Shown: positions 41,491 through 50,197, counted from the stretch's first letter. The stretch is 64,000 nucleotides of DNA from Selenomonadales bacterium (GCA_029976065.1 JARKNV010000022.1:1-64000); one strand, 5' to 3'. The notes: a model not told the origin generated them from the sequence alone. Translations and numbers: made by a program.

Positions 41491-42827
41491 AAGCGTTGAA
41501 CTATCCCCACATCCTCACCGGCCTCGGGCTCGTCCTCCTGGGCCTGCTCGCGCCGGCAGTATTAAGCGTGAAGGGCTTCGGCATCTTTCCCCTGCTGGAG
41601 CGCAGCATCGTTCACGGCAGCAGCGGCGCCCTTTTGAGCGCGTCCCTGAAGCTGGTCGCCCTCAACACCATGCGCGCCCTGCCCCTATACATCGGCACGC
41701 TGCTGCTCGCCCAGGGGATCGGCACCTTCCGCAGCGGCGCGCCCCGCATCCTCCTCGTTCTGCCGCTGGCCGTAATTCCGGCCGCCTACGAGGTAATCAA
41801 GCTCATCTACGGCATCGCCTACGACTTCGGTATCCCGGCCATCAGCCTCACCCTCGCCATCATCCTCATGAGCAGGATGGAAAGCATGACCCGCAAAGTG
41901 CTCCACAAAATCCCCGTCCTCGCCCTGCTGCTGTTCGGGGTCGAGTGGCTGGACACCGTGCCTCTCCTCAGCGGCTACTGGTTCGGCCGCGGGGAAATTT
42001 CCACCGATCTGAAGAAAATCGCCGCCTTCCTGGAGGCGGAGGAAATACTCAACATCACCGGCATCGCCCTGTTCATCATCTGCACCGCCAACTCGTTCAT
42101 CCTCGCCCGGCTGCTCAGCGTCTACACCAAGGAGCTGAAGATCGCCGAACAGGTCCGCCTCGACAGCGAACTCAAGCTCAGGACGCTGGAGAACAGATCG
42201 CTGCGGGAAATGCAGTCCCTCGTCCACGATCTGAAAACGCCGCTCACCTCCATCCAGGGGCTGGCCGGGGTGCTCGCCGTCTCGGCCGCCGACGACCAGG
42301 GCCGCCTGTATGCCGGCCGCATCGTCGAAGCCAGCGACAAGATGAGCAGCATGATCAGCGAAATGCTGCGCGACGACACCCGCCAGGTCATCAGCGGCCG
42401 CGAACTCGTCGAATACGCCGCCGCCCATGTCCCCGAACTCAGCGGCCTGAGCAGCTTCCGCATCGAATCGGTCGAACCCCTGCCGGCGGTTGAGGTCAAC
42501 AAGATCAAAATGGCGCGGGCGATCGTCAACCTGCTCGAAAATGCCATGGAGGCAGTCGGCCGGGAAAACGGGCGGGTCGCCGTCCGGGTGTCCGCCCGGG
42601 ACGGCCAGGCGATCATCGAAATAACCGACAACGGGCCGGGTATTCCGCCCGACCAGTCGCAGCTCATCTGGGAGCCGGGTTTCTCCACCAAGAATTCCTC
42701 GGGGTTCGGGCTGCCCTTCGTGCGCGACACGGTCGCGACCAACGGCGGCGCGATCGCCATCCACAGCGGCGACGGCCACGGAACGCGCGTCGTCATCACC
42801 CTGCCGGAGGTAACGGACAATGACTGA
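41466..42827 (+). CDS. sensor histidine kinase with multi-helix membrane sensor
   Basis: The N-terminal half has six or seven hydrophobic helices and no PAS or Cache domain. The kinase core has a His box LVHDLKTPLTSIQG (about 240-253), N box NLLENAMEAVG, and G boxes DNGPGIPP and GFGLPFVRD. It probably senses an envelope or membrane signal and phosphorylates the next gene product. I chose the GTG at 41466, seven bases after AGGA, inside the end of pgsW; a GTG three bases earlier is equally possible. The 8-base overlap with the regulator gene indicates coupling. Confidence 0.87.
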   Translation: MARTVPALKALNYPHILTGLGLVLLGLLAPAVLSVKGFGIFPLLERSIVHGSSGALLSASLKLVALNTMRALPLYIGTLLLAQGIGTFRSGAPRILLVLPLAVIPAAYEVIKLIYGIAYDFGIPAISLTLAIILMSRMESMTRKVLHKIPVLALLLFGVEWLDTVPLLSGYWFGRGEISTDLKKIAAFLEAEEILNITGIALFIICTANSFILARLLSVYTKELKIAEQVRLDSELKLRTLENRSLREMQSLVHDLKTPLTSIQGLAGVLAVSAADDQGRLYAGRIVEASDKMSSMISEMLRDDTRQVISGRELVEYAAAHVPELSGLSSFRIESVEPLPAVEVNKIKMARAIVNLLENAMEAVGRENGRVAVRVSARDGQAIIEITDNGPGIPPDQSQLIWEPGFSTKNSSGFGLPFVRDTVATNGGAIAIHSGDGHGTRVVITLPEVTDND

Positions 42828-43458
42828 CAAAGCGATCACCATCCTGGCCGTCGACGACGACCAGGACATCCTCTTCACCCTGGGGGCGATCGGCAAAACC
42901 TACGGCTGGCAGGTCATCACCGAAAGCGACGGCCGGCAGGCAGTGGCCAAGGTCCGCGGCCTGAAGCCCGACCTCATCCTCATCGATTACCATATGCCCG
43001 GCCTCGACGGCCTGTCGGCGGTCGAAATAATCCGCGCCCAGGACCGCAGCGTGCCGATCGTCGTCCTGACCGTCGACGAGCGGCAGGAAATCGCCGACCG
43101 CTTCCTGGACGCGGGGGCGAGCGACTTCGCCAACAAGCCCATCAAGATCACCGACCTCGCCGCCCGGATCAAGGTCCACATGCAGATGCGGCAGCAGCAG
43201 GAAATGTCGCCGCCAGCGCCCTTTTACGACAAAGGCATCAACGAGGCCACCCTCAGGCTGGTGCGGTCTTTCTGCCGGTCCGCCGCCGGGCCGTTCGCCG
43301 CCGAAGAGGTGGCCGAAGGCACCGGTCTCGCCTATCAGACCATCGTCCGCTACCTCCAGTTCCTGCAGGGCCGCAGGGAGCTGACCGCGTCGAGCAGCTA
43401 CGGAAAAGTCGGCCGGCCGCGCAAAAAATACCAGTGGGCAGCAAGGCCGGGGCAATAG
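42820..43458 (+). CDS. response regulator, CitB/DcuR-like
   Basis: The 212-residue protein has a receiver domain (acidic pair in AVDDDQD about 10-16, phospho-acceptor aspartate in LIDYHMPG about 57-64, lysine in NKPIKI about 108). A C-terminal helix-turn-helix (about 165-200; AEEVAEGTGLAYQTIVRYLQFL) is like DcuR/CitT/DpiA regulators of dicarboxylate metabolism. It likely controls its own operon in response to glutamate-polymer status or a related acid. It ends the 33.1-43.5 kb operon. Confidence 0.87.
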   Translation: MTDKAITILAVDDDQDILFTLGAIGKTYGWQVITESDGRQAVAKVRGLKPDLILIDYHMPGLDGLSAVEIIRAQDRSVPIVVLTVDERQEIADRFLDAGASDFANKPIKITDLAARIKVHMQMRQQQEMSPPAPFYDKGINEATLRLVRSFCRSAAGPFAAEEVAEGTGLAYQTIVRYLQFLQGRRELTASSSYGKVGRPRKKYQWAARPGQ

Positions 43459-43542
43459 GGAAAGAAACAGTTAAGTCTCCCGCCGATTGCCACGATAATA
43501 TGGTAACTGGGGCGTATTCCGTCAGACATGCGGGAGGCTTTC

Positions 43543-43611
43543 ATGGAGATATTCGCCATCCTGACCGTGGGCGCGCTCATCGCCAACTGGTGGGCCTGGC
43601 GCCATCGTTAG
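43543..43611 (+). CDS. 22-residue single-helix membrane peptide
   Basis: A GCGGGAGGCTTTC ribosome site precedes an ATG encoding MEIFAILTVGALIANWWAWRHR, seen as a short hydrophobic helix with a basic C-terminal end. Such peptides are easily missed. Translation is supported only by the Shine-Dalgarno match and composition, with no conservation data. Confidence 0.4.
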   Translation: MEIFAILTVGALIANWWAWRHR

Positions 43612-43727
43612 CGGCGCCGGTATTCCGCCGCCCGCGGGCCGCATTTAAGATCGTCGCAGCCGGCTGGAATATTTCCCCGCCGGCGGGGTATTCTATACGG
43701 AGTAGTGCGACGAACGGGGGCATGGTC

Positions 43728-43970
43728 ATGAATGTGCGGAGCGGGCTGGAAATCGTGGATCTGCACAAGGAATACGAACATAAAATGAAAGAACTCGAAG
43801 AAGCCGCGGCCCGACTGGAAGACCTCGGCTACACAAAATCGCTGCTCCACACCCAACTTAGCAAGCTCGGCGACGAACTCAAGATACTGGAAACGACCCG
43901 CTTTCAGGCGTTGGACCCGGTGACGGTACCCAAATCGGCCCTTGGCGGGCACGACTACTTCGTTTCATAA
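43728..43970 (+). CDS. 80-residue coiled-coil protein of unknown function
   Basis: The central stretch (about 10-60) is a heptad-rich helix (EIVDLHKEYEHKMKELEEAA, then LEDLGYTKSLLHTQLSKLGDELK) suggesting a coiled coil. No known family is recognised. I prefer the ATG at 43728, with GGGGG seven bases upstream, over the ATG at 43722 that abuts it. It is followed by the LexA-type promoter of dinB. Confidence 0.6.
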   Translation: MNVRSGLEIVDLHKEYEHKMKELEEAAARLEDLGYTKSLLHTQLSKLGDELKILETTRFQALDPVTVPKSALGGHDYFVS

Positions 43971-43985
43971 TTGCCTTTACAAGCC

Positions 43986-44007
43986 AGAACAAGTGTTCTA
44001 ATATAAT
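43986..44007 (+). promoter_or_regulatory. LexA box and -10 element of dinB
   Basis: AGAACAAGTGTTCT (43986-43999) is a perfect 14-base palindrome matching the Firmicutes LexA core GAACN4GTTC. It is immediately followed by TATAAT (44002-44007). A -35-like TTTACA (43976-43981) is weak and widely spaced. LexA binding would block RNA polymerase, giving SOS control. Confidence 0.85.
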
Positions 44008-44020
44008 AGTAGGATAAATT

Positions 44021-44057
44021 CACACCGGACCGGCACAGGACAGGTGTGCGTTTTTTT
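44021..44057 (+). terminator. leader terminator in front of dinB
   Basis: CACACC (44021-44026) and GGTGTG (44043-44048) can pair around a 16-base loop, followed by CG and seven T residues (44051-44057). It begins about seven bases after the expected transcription start, so most transcripts could end here unless bypassed. Confidence 0.5.
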
Positions 44058-44094
44058 ATCTGCGGCCTTGGCGCCGCAGGTGGCGGGTGAGAGC

Positions 44095-45255
44095 ATGCAG
44101 CGCTGGATAATTCACGTCGATATGGATGCCTTCTTCGCCGCCGTCGAGCAGCGGGACGATCCCTCCCTCCGCGGCCGCCCGGTCATTGTCGGCGGCGTCG
44201 GCCGGCGCGGGGTCGTTTCCACCGCTTCCTACGAAGCGCGCCGTTTCGGGGTGCACTCGGCAATGCCGATGAGCGAGGCGCGGCGGCTTTGCCCCCAGGG
44301 CGTATTTATCCCCGGGAACCACGGAAAATACGAACGGGTGGCGGCGGCGATAAGGGCGATTCTGGCCGCCTTTTCGCCGCTGGTCGAACCGCTGTCCCTC
44401 GACGAGGCCTTTCTCGACGTCACCGGCATGGAATGGCTGTATGACGACCCCAAGGATATCGCGGCGGCGATCAAACAGAGGATCAGTGACGAGCTGTCCC
44501 TGACCGCCTCGGCCGGCGTCGCCCCCAACAAGTTCCTCGCCAAGCTCGCTTCCGACTGGGGCAAGCCAGACGGTCTGGTGGTCGTGCGGCCGGGGGAAGT
44601 CGCGGCCTTCCTGCGGGCCATGCCCATCTCCCGCCTGTGGGGCGCCGGCGAGAAAACCACCGCCCAACTGAAAGGCATCGGCATAAACACCATCGGCCAG
44701 CTGGCCGGGGCCGACGACGCCCTTCTCCACAGGCACTTCGGCCAAGCGGCCGACGACATGCGGCGCCTGGCGCGGGGCGAGGACGACCGGCCGGTGGTTC
44801 CGGAACACGAACCGAAGTCGCTCGGCAACGAGATAACCTTCGCCGAAGACCTGCGCACCCGGGACGAAATCGGCACCTGTCTGCTGGCCCTCAGCCAGAA
44901 GGTCAGCCGCCGGCTGAGGCAGTCCGGCTACGCCGGGCGGACGGTGACGGTCAAAATCCGCTTCGGCTCCTTCCGTACCATTACCCGCAGCCGCACCCTC
45001 GGCGAGCCGACCCTGCTCGGCGACACCATCTACGAAACCGCGCGGGCGATCATGGCGGGCGTGGAACTGACCGAAGGCGTGCGCCTCCTCGGCGTGACGC
45101 TGTCCAACCTCCAGGTGTACGGCGGCCAGACCAGCCTGTTTGCCGTCGACGAAGACAAGAAACTGAAGATATCGGTCGCCGTCGACCGTCTCAAGGACAA
45201 GTTCGGCGAAGGCGCCGTCACCCGCGGCCGCCTGCTGATTCCGAAAAAGGAATAA
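44095..45255 (+). CDS. dinB: DNA polymerase IV (DinB)
   Basis: DinB is the Y-family polymerase that performs error-prone translesion synthesis. The 386-residue protein has the catalytic DMDAFFAAVEQ (about 8-18) and SLDEAFLDVT (about 103-112) motifs, a thumb region and a little-finger domain. No C-terminal clamp-binding extension stands out, but QTSLF (about 352-356) fits a beta-clamp motif (QxSLF). The LexA box upstream supports SOS induction. The ATG is at 44095 with GGCGGGTGAGAGC upstream. Confidence 0.95.
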   Translation: MQRWIIHVDMDAFFAAVEQRDDPSLRGRPVIVGGVGRRGVVSTASYEARRFGVHSAMPMSEARRLCPQGVFIPGNHGKYERVAAAIRAILAAFSPLVEPLSLDEAFLDVTGMEWLYDDPKDIAAAIKQRISDELSLTASAGVAPNKFLAKLASDWGKPDGLVVVRPGEVAAFLRAMPISRLWGAGEKTTAQLKGIGINTIGQLAGADDALLHRHFGQAADDMRRLARGEDDRPVVPEHEPKSLGNEITFAEDLRTRDEIGTCLLALSQKVSRRLRQSGYAGRTVTVKIRFGSFRTITRSRTLGEPTLLGDTIYETARAIMAGVELTEGVRLLGVTLSNLQVYGGQTSLFAVDEDKKLKISVAVDRLKDKFGEGAVTRGRLLIPKKE

Positions 45256-45301
45256 TAAAGAAAGCAACCCAAGAGGTTGCCAAGAGGCAGTTAAGGCTAT
45301 A

Positions 45302-45426
45302 GGATGTTCAGAAAGCCCCAGATGCAAGGCGCACCGGAGGATGGGCCGCGACGGCGTACTTGTTTGCGTACGTCAAGCGCGGGCCATCCGAGGAGCAACG
45401 CCGCAGATGGGGCTTTCTGAACGTCC
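45302..45426. repeat. about 125-bp palindromic hairpin repeat
   Basis: GTTCAGAAAGCCCCA (45306-45320) and TGGGGCTTTCTGAAC (45408-45422) are perfect inverted arms. An inner arm GGATGGGCCGCG (around 45337-45350) pairs imperfectly with CGCGGGCCATCC near 45379-45390, and GTAC/GTAC closes the tip (about 45357-45372). The whole forms one long imperfect cruciform between dinB and the ykuS-like gene. It looks like a dispersed intergenic repeat, but one copy cannot prove that. Confidence 0.6.
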
Positions 45427-45430
45427 GTAG

Positions 45431-45757
45431 TTACGTGCGCCAGGGGCGGTGCCGCAGGCGGCTCTCCAGCTCATCCGCCACCTGCTCGGGATGCAGTCCG
45501 GTGATGTTGAGCATAATAGCGCCAGGCAGGGCTTCCTCCGGAGCCCATTCGCCGCGGTGGCCGACGCTGATATCGGCGTTTTCCAGGCTGCTCTGGAAAG
45601 CGGGGACGGTTTCCGCCCGGCGGGAGGAGTAAAGCACGGCGTCCACATGGGCGCGGAAACTCAAGGCTTCCTGCAGGCTGATGACCTTATAGCCTCTGGC
45701 GGCCAGCGTTGCGGCCACCCAGGCCGAAGGGTGCTGCAATGCGACTGTTTTGTTCAT
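45431..45757 (-). CDS. YkuS/UPF0180-like small protein
   Basis: The 108-residue protein has VALQHPSAWVAATLAARGYKVISL at the N terminus and IMLNITGLHPEQVADELESRL at the C terminus (in pieces). This is the pattern of YkuS/UPF0180 proteins, of unknown function, often under stress control in Firmicutes. It is longer than the usual about 80 residues by a central insertion (about 35-70). It is transcribed toward the hairpin repeat. Confidence 0.65.
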   Translation of the reverse strand: MNKTVALQHPSAWVAATLAARGYKVISLQEALSFRAHVDAVLYSSRRAETVPAFQSSLENADISVGHRGEWAPEEALPGAIMLNITGLHPEQVADELESRLRHRPWRT

Positions 45758-45906
45758 TCCGGCCCGCCCCTTTGCTTGTTATCGGCGTCGCCGCTAGTTT
45801 TTCCCCGGCGGGAAAAATTATGTGGCTGCGGTCGGTCAAAAAGGCAGGAACAGGCGCGGTGTTCGCCTAAAGATTAGAACAGACTGTTGCGGGGGAGGCA
45901 AAGATA

Positions 45907-47034
45907 ATGGTTAATAAGGAAAGAGTGCTGGCCGAGTTCTACGAACTGGTCACAATTAAATGCTCGACAAGGGCGGAGCGGGAAGTGGCCGATGTGGTCA
46001 AGGCCAAGCTGGCCGCGCTGGGCCTCGCGGTGGAAGAAGACGACGTCGGCGGCCGCATCGGCGGCAACTGCGGCAACGTGCTCGCCTACCTCAAAGGCAA
46101 TGTTCCCGGCGCGCCGGTCGTGATGTTCAGCGCCCATCTCGACTGCGTCGAACCCTGCGCCGGCATCAAGCCGCAGCTCAAGGACGGCGTGATCACCTCA
46201 AGCGGCGACACCATCCTCGGCTCGGACGACAAATCCGGCGTGGTGGCCATCCTTGAGGCGCTCAGGGTCATCCGCGAGACCGGCACCGCCCACGGCGACA
46301 TCCAGGTGGTCTTCACCGTCGCCGAGGAAGGCGGCGTCAACGGCTCCAAAAACATGGACCGCGAGCGGTTCGTGGCCGACTTCGGCTATGTCCTCGACTC
46401 CGGCGGCGCCCCGGGACGGATAATCAATGCCGCTCCCGGCCAGAACAGCATCAAGGTCATCGTCCGCGGCAAAACCGCCCATGCCGGCGTAGCCCCCGAA
46501 GAGGGCATCAACGCCATCGTCGTGGCCGGCAAAGCCCTGGCCGGGCTGCGGCAGGGCCGCATCGACGAGGAAACGACCGCCAACGTCGGCATCATCAAGG
46601 GCGGCCAGGCCACCAACATCGTGCCCGACTACGTCGAGCTCGCCTGCGAGGCCCGCAGCCGCAACAAGGCGAAACTCGCCGCCCAGACCAAGCACATGGT
46701 CGATACCTTCGAACAGGTGGCCGCCGCCAACGGCGCCAAAGCGGAAATCACCGTCAAAACCGCCTACGACCCGTACGTGCTGACCGCCGACATGCCGGTC
46801 GTCGCGCTGGCCCGCCAGGCGGCGGAAAGCATCGGCCTCACGCCCGTTTTCGAAGCCACCGGCGGTGGCAGCGACGCCAATTTCTTCAACGCCTACGGTG
46901 TGCCGTCGGCGGTGCTGGGCACAGGCATGTCCAAAGTGCACACCGCCAACGAGTTCATCAAGGAAGCCGACCTCTACAAGATACCGGAGCTGGTGGTCGC
47001 GCTCGTCAAAACCGCCGCCGCGGCTCAGAAGTAA
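45907..47034 (+). CDS. M20-family peptidase, PepT/YqjE-like
   Basis: The 375-residue cytosolic metallopeptidase has FSAHLDCVEPC (about 74-84), GSDDKSGVVAILE (about 109-121), TVAEEGGVNGS (about 139-149) and GGGSDANFF (about 320-328), which supply the two-zinc ligands of tripeptidase-like M20 enzymes. A dimerisation domain (about 180-290) is present. It would cleave small peptides or aminoacyl compounds. GGGGGAGGC precedes the ATG. Confidence 0.85.
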   Translation: MVNKERVLAEFYELVTIKCSTRAEREVADVVKAKLAALGLAVEEDDVGGRIGGNCGNVLAYLKGNVPGAPVVMFSAHLDCVEPCAGIKPQLKDGVITSSGDTILGSDDKSGVVAILEALRVIRETGTAHGDIQVVFTVAEEGGVNGSKNMDRERFVADFGYVLDSGGAPGRIINAAPGQNSIKVIVRGKTAHAGVAPEEGINAIVVAGKALAGLRQGRIDEETTANVGIIKGGQATNIVPDYVELACEARSRNKAKLAAQTKHMVDTFEQVAAANGAKAEITVKTAYDPYVLTADMPVVALARQAAESIGLTPVFEATGGGSDANFFNAYGVPSAVLGTGMSKVHTANEFIKEADLYKIPELVVALVKTAAAAQK

Positions 47035-47065
47035 ATACAAAATATAGGAACGGCCATCGAATCGT

Positions 47066-47106
47066 AAAAAAGAACCGGGCGGGGGTAACCCGTCCCGGTT
47101 CTTTTT
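47066..47106. terminator. bidirectional terminator between the peptidase and thioesterase genes
   Basis: GAACCGGG (47072-47079) and CCCGGTTC (47094-47101) are flanked by A6 and T5 runs, serving the two converging genes. Confidence 0.9.
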
Positions 47107-47109
47107 ATT

Positions 47110-47526
47110 CTAATATACCCCCGTATCCTCGCCGGTGATGTAAAATATCGCCCGCCCCTTGGCGACCAATGTGCCCTCGCCGTTCACGACCTCCACTTCG
47201 GCGTGGAGGAGTTTGCCGCCCTCGTGCACAACGCGGGCTTCGGCCGTCAGCACGTCGCCGATGGTCGCCGGCAGGAAATAATTCGCCGCCGTCTCCACCG
47301 TCACCACGCGGACCTTGAGGGTCCGCAGCGAAATGCCGGCGGCCATGTCGACGATCGACGCCACGACGCCGCCGTGGGCCATGCCATAAGAGTTGGCGTG
47401 CTCGGGTTTCAGGGGGATGGCTATCCGGGCGTAGCCGCGGTCGGTTTCGATGATGTCGGCGCCGAAAAAGCGGATGAAGGGGACGGTTTTGAAATGCTGC
47501 TTGATGAATTCCGGCCAGTTGTCCAT
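47110..47526 (-). CDS. PaaI-family hotdog-fold thioesterase
   Basis: The 138-residue protein has the PaaI-type active-site segment NSYGMAHGGVVASIVDMAAG (about 45-64) followed by VTVETAANYFLPA and GDVLTAEARVVHEGGK. Family members hydrolyse acyl- or aryl-CoA thioesters, for example to rescue CoA. The ATG has GAGGAGGAAC upstream. It is downstream of and probably co-transcribed with the DUF2600 gene, 47 bases away. Confidence 0.82.
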   Translation of the reverse strand: MDNWPEFIKQHFKTVPFIRFFGADIIETDRGYARIAIPLKPEHANSYGMAHGGVVASIVDMAAGISLRTLKVRVVTVETAANYFLPATIGDVLTAEARVVHEGGKLLHAEVEVVNGEGTLVAKGRAIFYITGEDTGVY

Positions 47527-47573
47527 GTCCGGGCGTTCCTCCTCGGTTATGCCGCCGGGAGCGGCGGGCGTAG

Positions 47574-48638
47574 TCAGAGCACTCCCCGCCGGCGTAGCAG
47601 CCGGCAGAGGCTGTGGAGCAGGCGGGCGTAAGCGCCGGCGGCGTCCAGGAGGGCCGCCTTAACCCTGCCTTCCAGCGGCGCCTGGGTTTTGGGGTCGGAG
47701 AGGTACATCGCCAGCAGTCCATAAACGACCGTCGCCGCGAACGACGGCTCGGCCAGAGAGCCGGCGCGGTCCATGGCCCGTCGCCAGAAATGGGTCAGGC
47801 GGGCGGTAATCTCGTCCTCGTTCCGGTAGTAGGCGACGAAGTTCAGATCGCCGTGGCCGCGGTCCTCGGCCAGGTCGATGAAATAGTCGAGCAGGATGTG
47901 CAGGCCGCAGATCCAGGGGAAATAAGCCGTATACGTACCTTCGGCCTCGTCGCCGGTCAGTTCCGGATCGGCGGCCAGGGCGCACAGCATGAACATCCCC
48001 AGCGTCGAACCGGTGGCGGCGGCAAACTCCCACAGCGTTATCCCGGGGTGCGCCGCAAGATGGCGGCCGCCCCAGGCGGCCATTTTTTCTTCCCGCACCG
48101 CCGGGTCGAGGTGCTTGTATATCTGCAGTTCGCTGTAAAGACCGGCCAAGCGGAGCGCCGCCGGCCTGACTCGGCCGTACCCGGGCAGGTGCGCCGTCTC
48201 CTCGCGGCAGGCGGCGACAAGGGCGGCGAGGTAGCCGCCGTCGTTTTTCAGCGGGTAGGCGCGGTAGTAATCGTGCGTCGTTCCCGCCGGATCGAGAGCG
48301 TCGGTCATGGCCAGGTGGAGCTGTCGGAAGGCCTCCTCGTCCGCGATCCCCGCCCGGTCGCAGAGGTTATCGAGATAATCGCTGATCGTCTGCAGGGCGA
48401 CCACCAGCCTGACGAAACGGCCGGTATCGACTCCGGGGTACAGGCTGTAAACAGCGCCCCCCAGGCAGTGGAACCGCTTGTCCCTGATGCTGGCAAGCGC
48501 CTGGGCGGCCAGGTCCGGTTCGGCGTCGGCGGCCAACTGCCGCCACCCGGCCAGTTCGCCGTCCACCAGCGGAAACACCTTGCCGACGAAGCGGGCGATG
48601 AGTTTCAGACCGGAGGCCATTGTCAAAAACGAGGTCAT
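47574..48638 (-). CDS. DUF2600 / tetraprenyl-beta-curcumene synthase family protein (YtpB-like)
   Basis: YtpB-type class IB terpene synthases convert long-chain prenyl diphosphates to sesquarterpenes. The 354-residue protein has DYLDNLCDRAG (about 98-108) and LLDYFIDLAEDRGHGDLNF (about 249-267), aspartate-rich segments that may bind the metal-diphosphate. The frame opens at 48857, but the ATG at 48638, preceded by GGAGGAACA, is the credible start. It lies 20 bases downstream of ppx. Confidence 0.8.
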   Translation of the reverse strand: MTSFLTMASGLKLIARFVGKVFPLVDGELAGWRQLAADAEPDLAAQALASIRDKRFHCLGGAVYSLYPGVDTGRFVRLVVALQTISDYLDNLCDRAGIADEEAFRQLHLAMTDALDPAGTTHDYYRAYPLKNDGGYLAALVAACREETAHLPGYGRVRPAALRLAGLYSELQIYKHLDPAVREEKMAAWGGRHLAAHPGITLWEFAAATGSTLGMFMLCALAADPELTGDEAEGTYTAYFPWICGLHILLDYFIDLAEDRGHGDLNFVAYYRNEDEITARLTHFWRRAMDRAGSLAEPSFAATVVYGLLAMYLSDPKTQAPLEGRVKAALLDAAGAYARLLHSLCRLLRRRGVL

Positions 48639-48658
48639 TGTTCCTCCTGTGCGCGCGG

Positions 48659-50197
48659 TTACCTGGACAGAGCCGGCATCAACTGCCAGGCGAGCTCGAC
48701 GCCGAACTCCTTCTTGAACCATTTGCGGTGCTGTTCCGCCTCTTGGATCTCGATGGCCGCTCCCTGGGGGCCGACCGCCAGCGCCAGGCTGGCTTCCTTG
48801 GCCTTCAGGCCGGCCGTCGCCCTGGACACCACCCCCATCTGAGTGGTGTCGAGACATTCGGCCAGCGCCAGCAGCAGGGCCATCTTGCGGGCCTTCTGCC
48901 AGTCGGTGTCGTCGAGGAATTCAGTGTACAGGCGGTTGCGCATATACTTCGCGGTCGGGCCCTCGTGCCAGCCCGCCACCACCGCCGTCAGCATCTGCTC
49001 GCGATGGGTGAGGCCGAACAGGCGGGCATTCTCCACCAGATACGCCGTATGGCGGGGATGATCATAATAATTGATCGTTATGCCGATATCGTGGAGCAGG
49101 GCCGCCACCCTGAGGAGCATGCGGTCGCGTTCGTCGAGCTTGTGCAGGTCCTGCCAGCCGTCGAACATGGCCTCCGCCAGGTCGGCGACATGGTAGGCGT
49201 GAGGCGTGTTGCCCTTGTAGAAAAGCAGCATGTTATTAGTGCTGTGAAGCAGAATATTGTCGATTACTTCCGGCCGGCCGGTGCTGGTCAGATAGTAACG
49301 GAGAAAGAGGCCCTCTCTCAGGCCGCAGCCGCTGATGATCAGGCGGTTGGCGCGGGTGACGTCGAACAGGCACTTGACGATCGTGCTGCCGGCGACGATG
49401 ATATCGGCCCGTTCGCTGCTCAGCCCGGGAATTTTCAGACGCTGCTTGTAATCGGTCAACACCAGGGTCCGCCACAGGTCGGTGAGGGAAATGTCGCCCA
49501 GGCGATAGTTGTGGACCTTGTTGAAGGGGTAGTTTTTCCGCTTCTGATCCATCTTGGCGATGTTGCGGGCCGTACCGCCCACCCCCACGAGGGGCAGGCC
49601 GACATTCTTGAGCCACGGATTTTTTTCCAGTTGGTGCATAATATAACCGCGGAGCTTCTCGAGCTGCAAGTCGGTTATGCGGTCCTGGGCGGCGAATTGT
49701 TCCGTAAGGTTGACCGCCCCGAACGGCAGGCTGACCACCTTCTGCGGTTTGCGGTCGCGGATGAGCGTAAGCTCGGTGCTGCCGCCGCCGAGGTCGAACA
49801 GCACCCCGTCCTCGACATTGATGGTGTTGATGACGCCGATATAACCGATAAAAGCTTCGTCATGGCCGGAGATCGACTCCAGGCGTATGCCTGTTTCCGA
49901 TTCGATCAACTCGATGAGCGTCGGACCGTTCTTGGCGCTCCGGACCGCCGCGGTCGTCACGGCCAGCGTCTTGTCGACCTTGAACAGCAGGCACATATGG
50001 GCGAAGGTCCGCATCGTCTCCACCGCCCGCCTGACCGCGTCCGGCCTGAGGGTGTGCGACTTGCCCATCCCTTCGCTGAGCCGCACCGTCTCCTTCTGGT
50101 GATAGACGAGGTTATAGGCGCCGTTTGCGTAAATATGCATTACGATAAGGCGGGCGGAGTTCGAGCCAAGGTCGATGATGGCTAATCTTTCCGTCAT
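48659..50197 (-). CDS. ppx: exopolyphosphatase / GppA phosphatase with C-terminal HD domain (Ppx)
   Basis: The enzyme removes terminal phosphate from polyphosphate and/or pppGpp. Its ASKHA motifs are complete: IDLGSNSARLIV (about 6-17), ISGHDEAFIGY (about 119-129, glutamate region) and DLGGGSTELTL (about 143-153). An HD domain follows, with ALLHDIGITINYYDHPRHTAY (about 344-364 in parts). At 512 residues it is the long Ppx form. I start at the ATG at 50197 with GGGGAGTGATAGACA upstream. It diverges from the ppx-like/ppk operon across 189 bases. Confidence 0.92.
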   Translation of the reverse strand: MTERLAIIDLGSNSARLIVMHIYANGAYNLVYHQKETVRLSEGMGKSHTLRPDAVRRAVETMRTFAHMCLLFKVDKTLAVTTAAVRSAKNGPTLIELIESETGIRLESISGHDEAFIGYIGVINTINVEDGVLFDLGGGSTELTLIRDRKPQKVVSLPFGAVNLTEQFAAQDRITDLQLEKLRGYIMHQLEKNPWLKNVGLPLVGVGGTARNIAKMDQKRKNYPFNKVHNYRLGDISLTDLWRTLVLTDYKQRLKIPGLSSERADIIVAGSTIVKCLFDVTRANRLIISGCGLREGLFLRYYLTSTGRPEVIDNILLHSTNNMLLFYKGNTPHAYHVADLAEAMFDGWQDLHKLDERDRMLLRVAALLHDIGITINYYDHPRHTAYLVENARLFGLTHREQMLTAVVAGWHEGPTAKYMRNRLYTEFLDDTDWQKARKMALLLALAECLDTTQMGVVSRATAGLKAKEASLALAVGPQGAAIEIQEAEQHRKWFKKEFGVELAWQLMPALSR

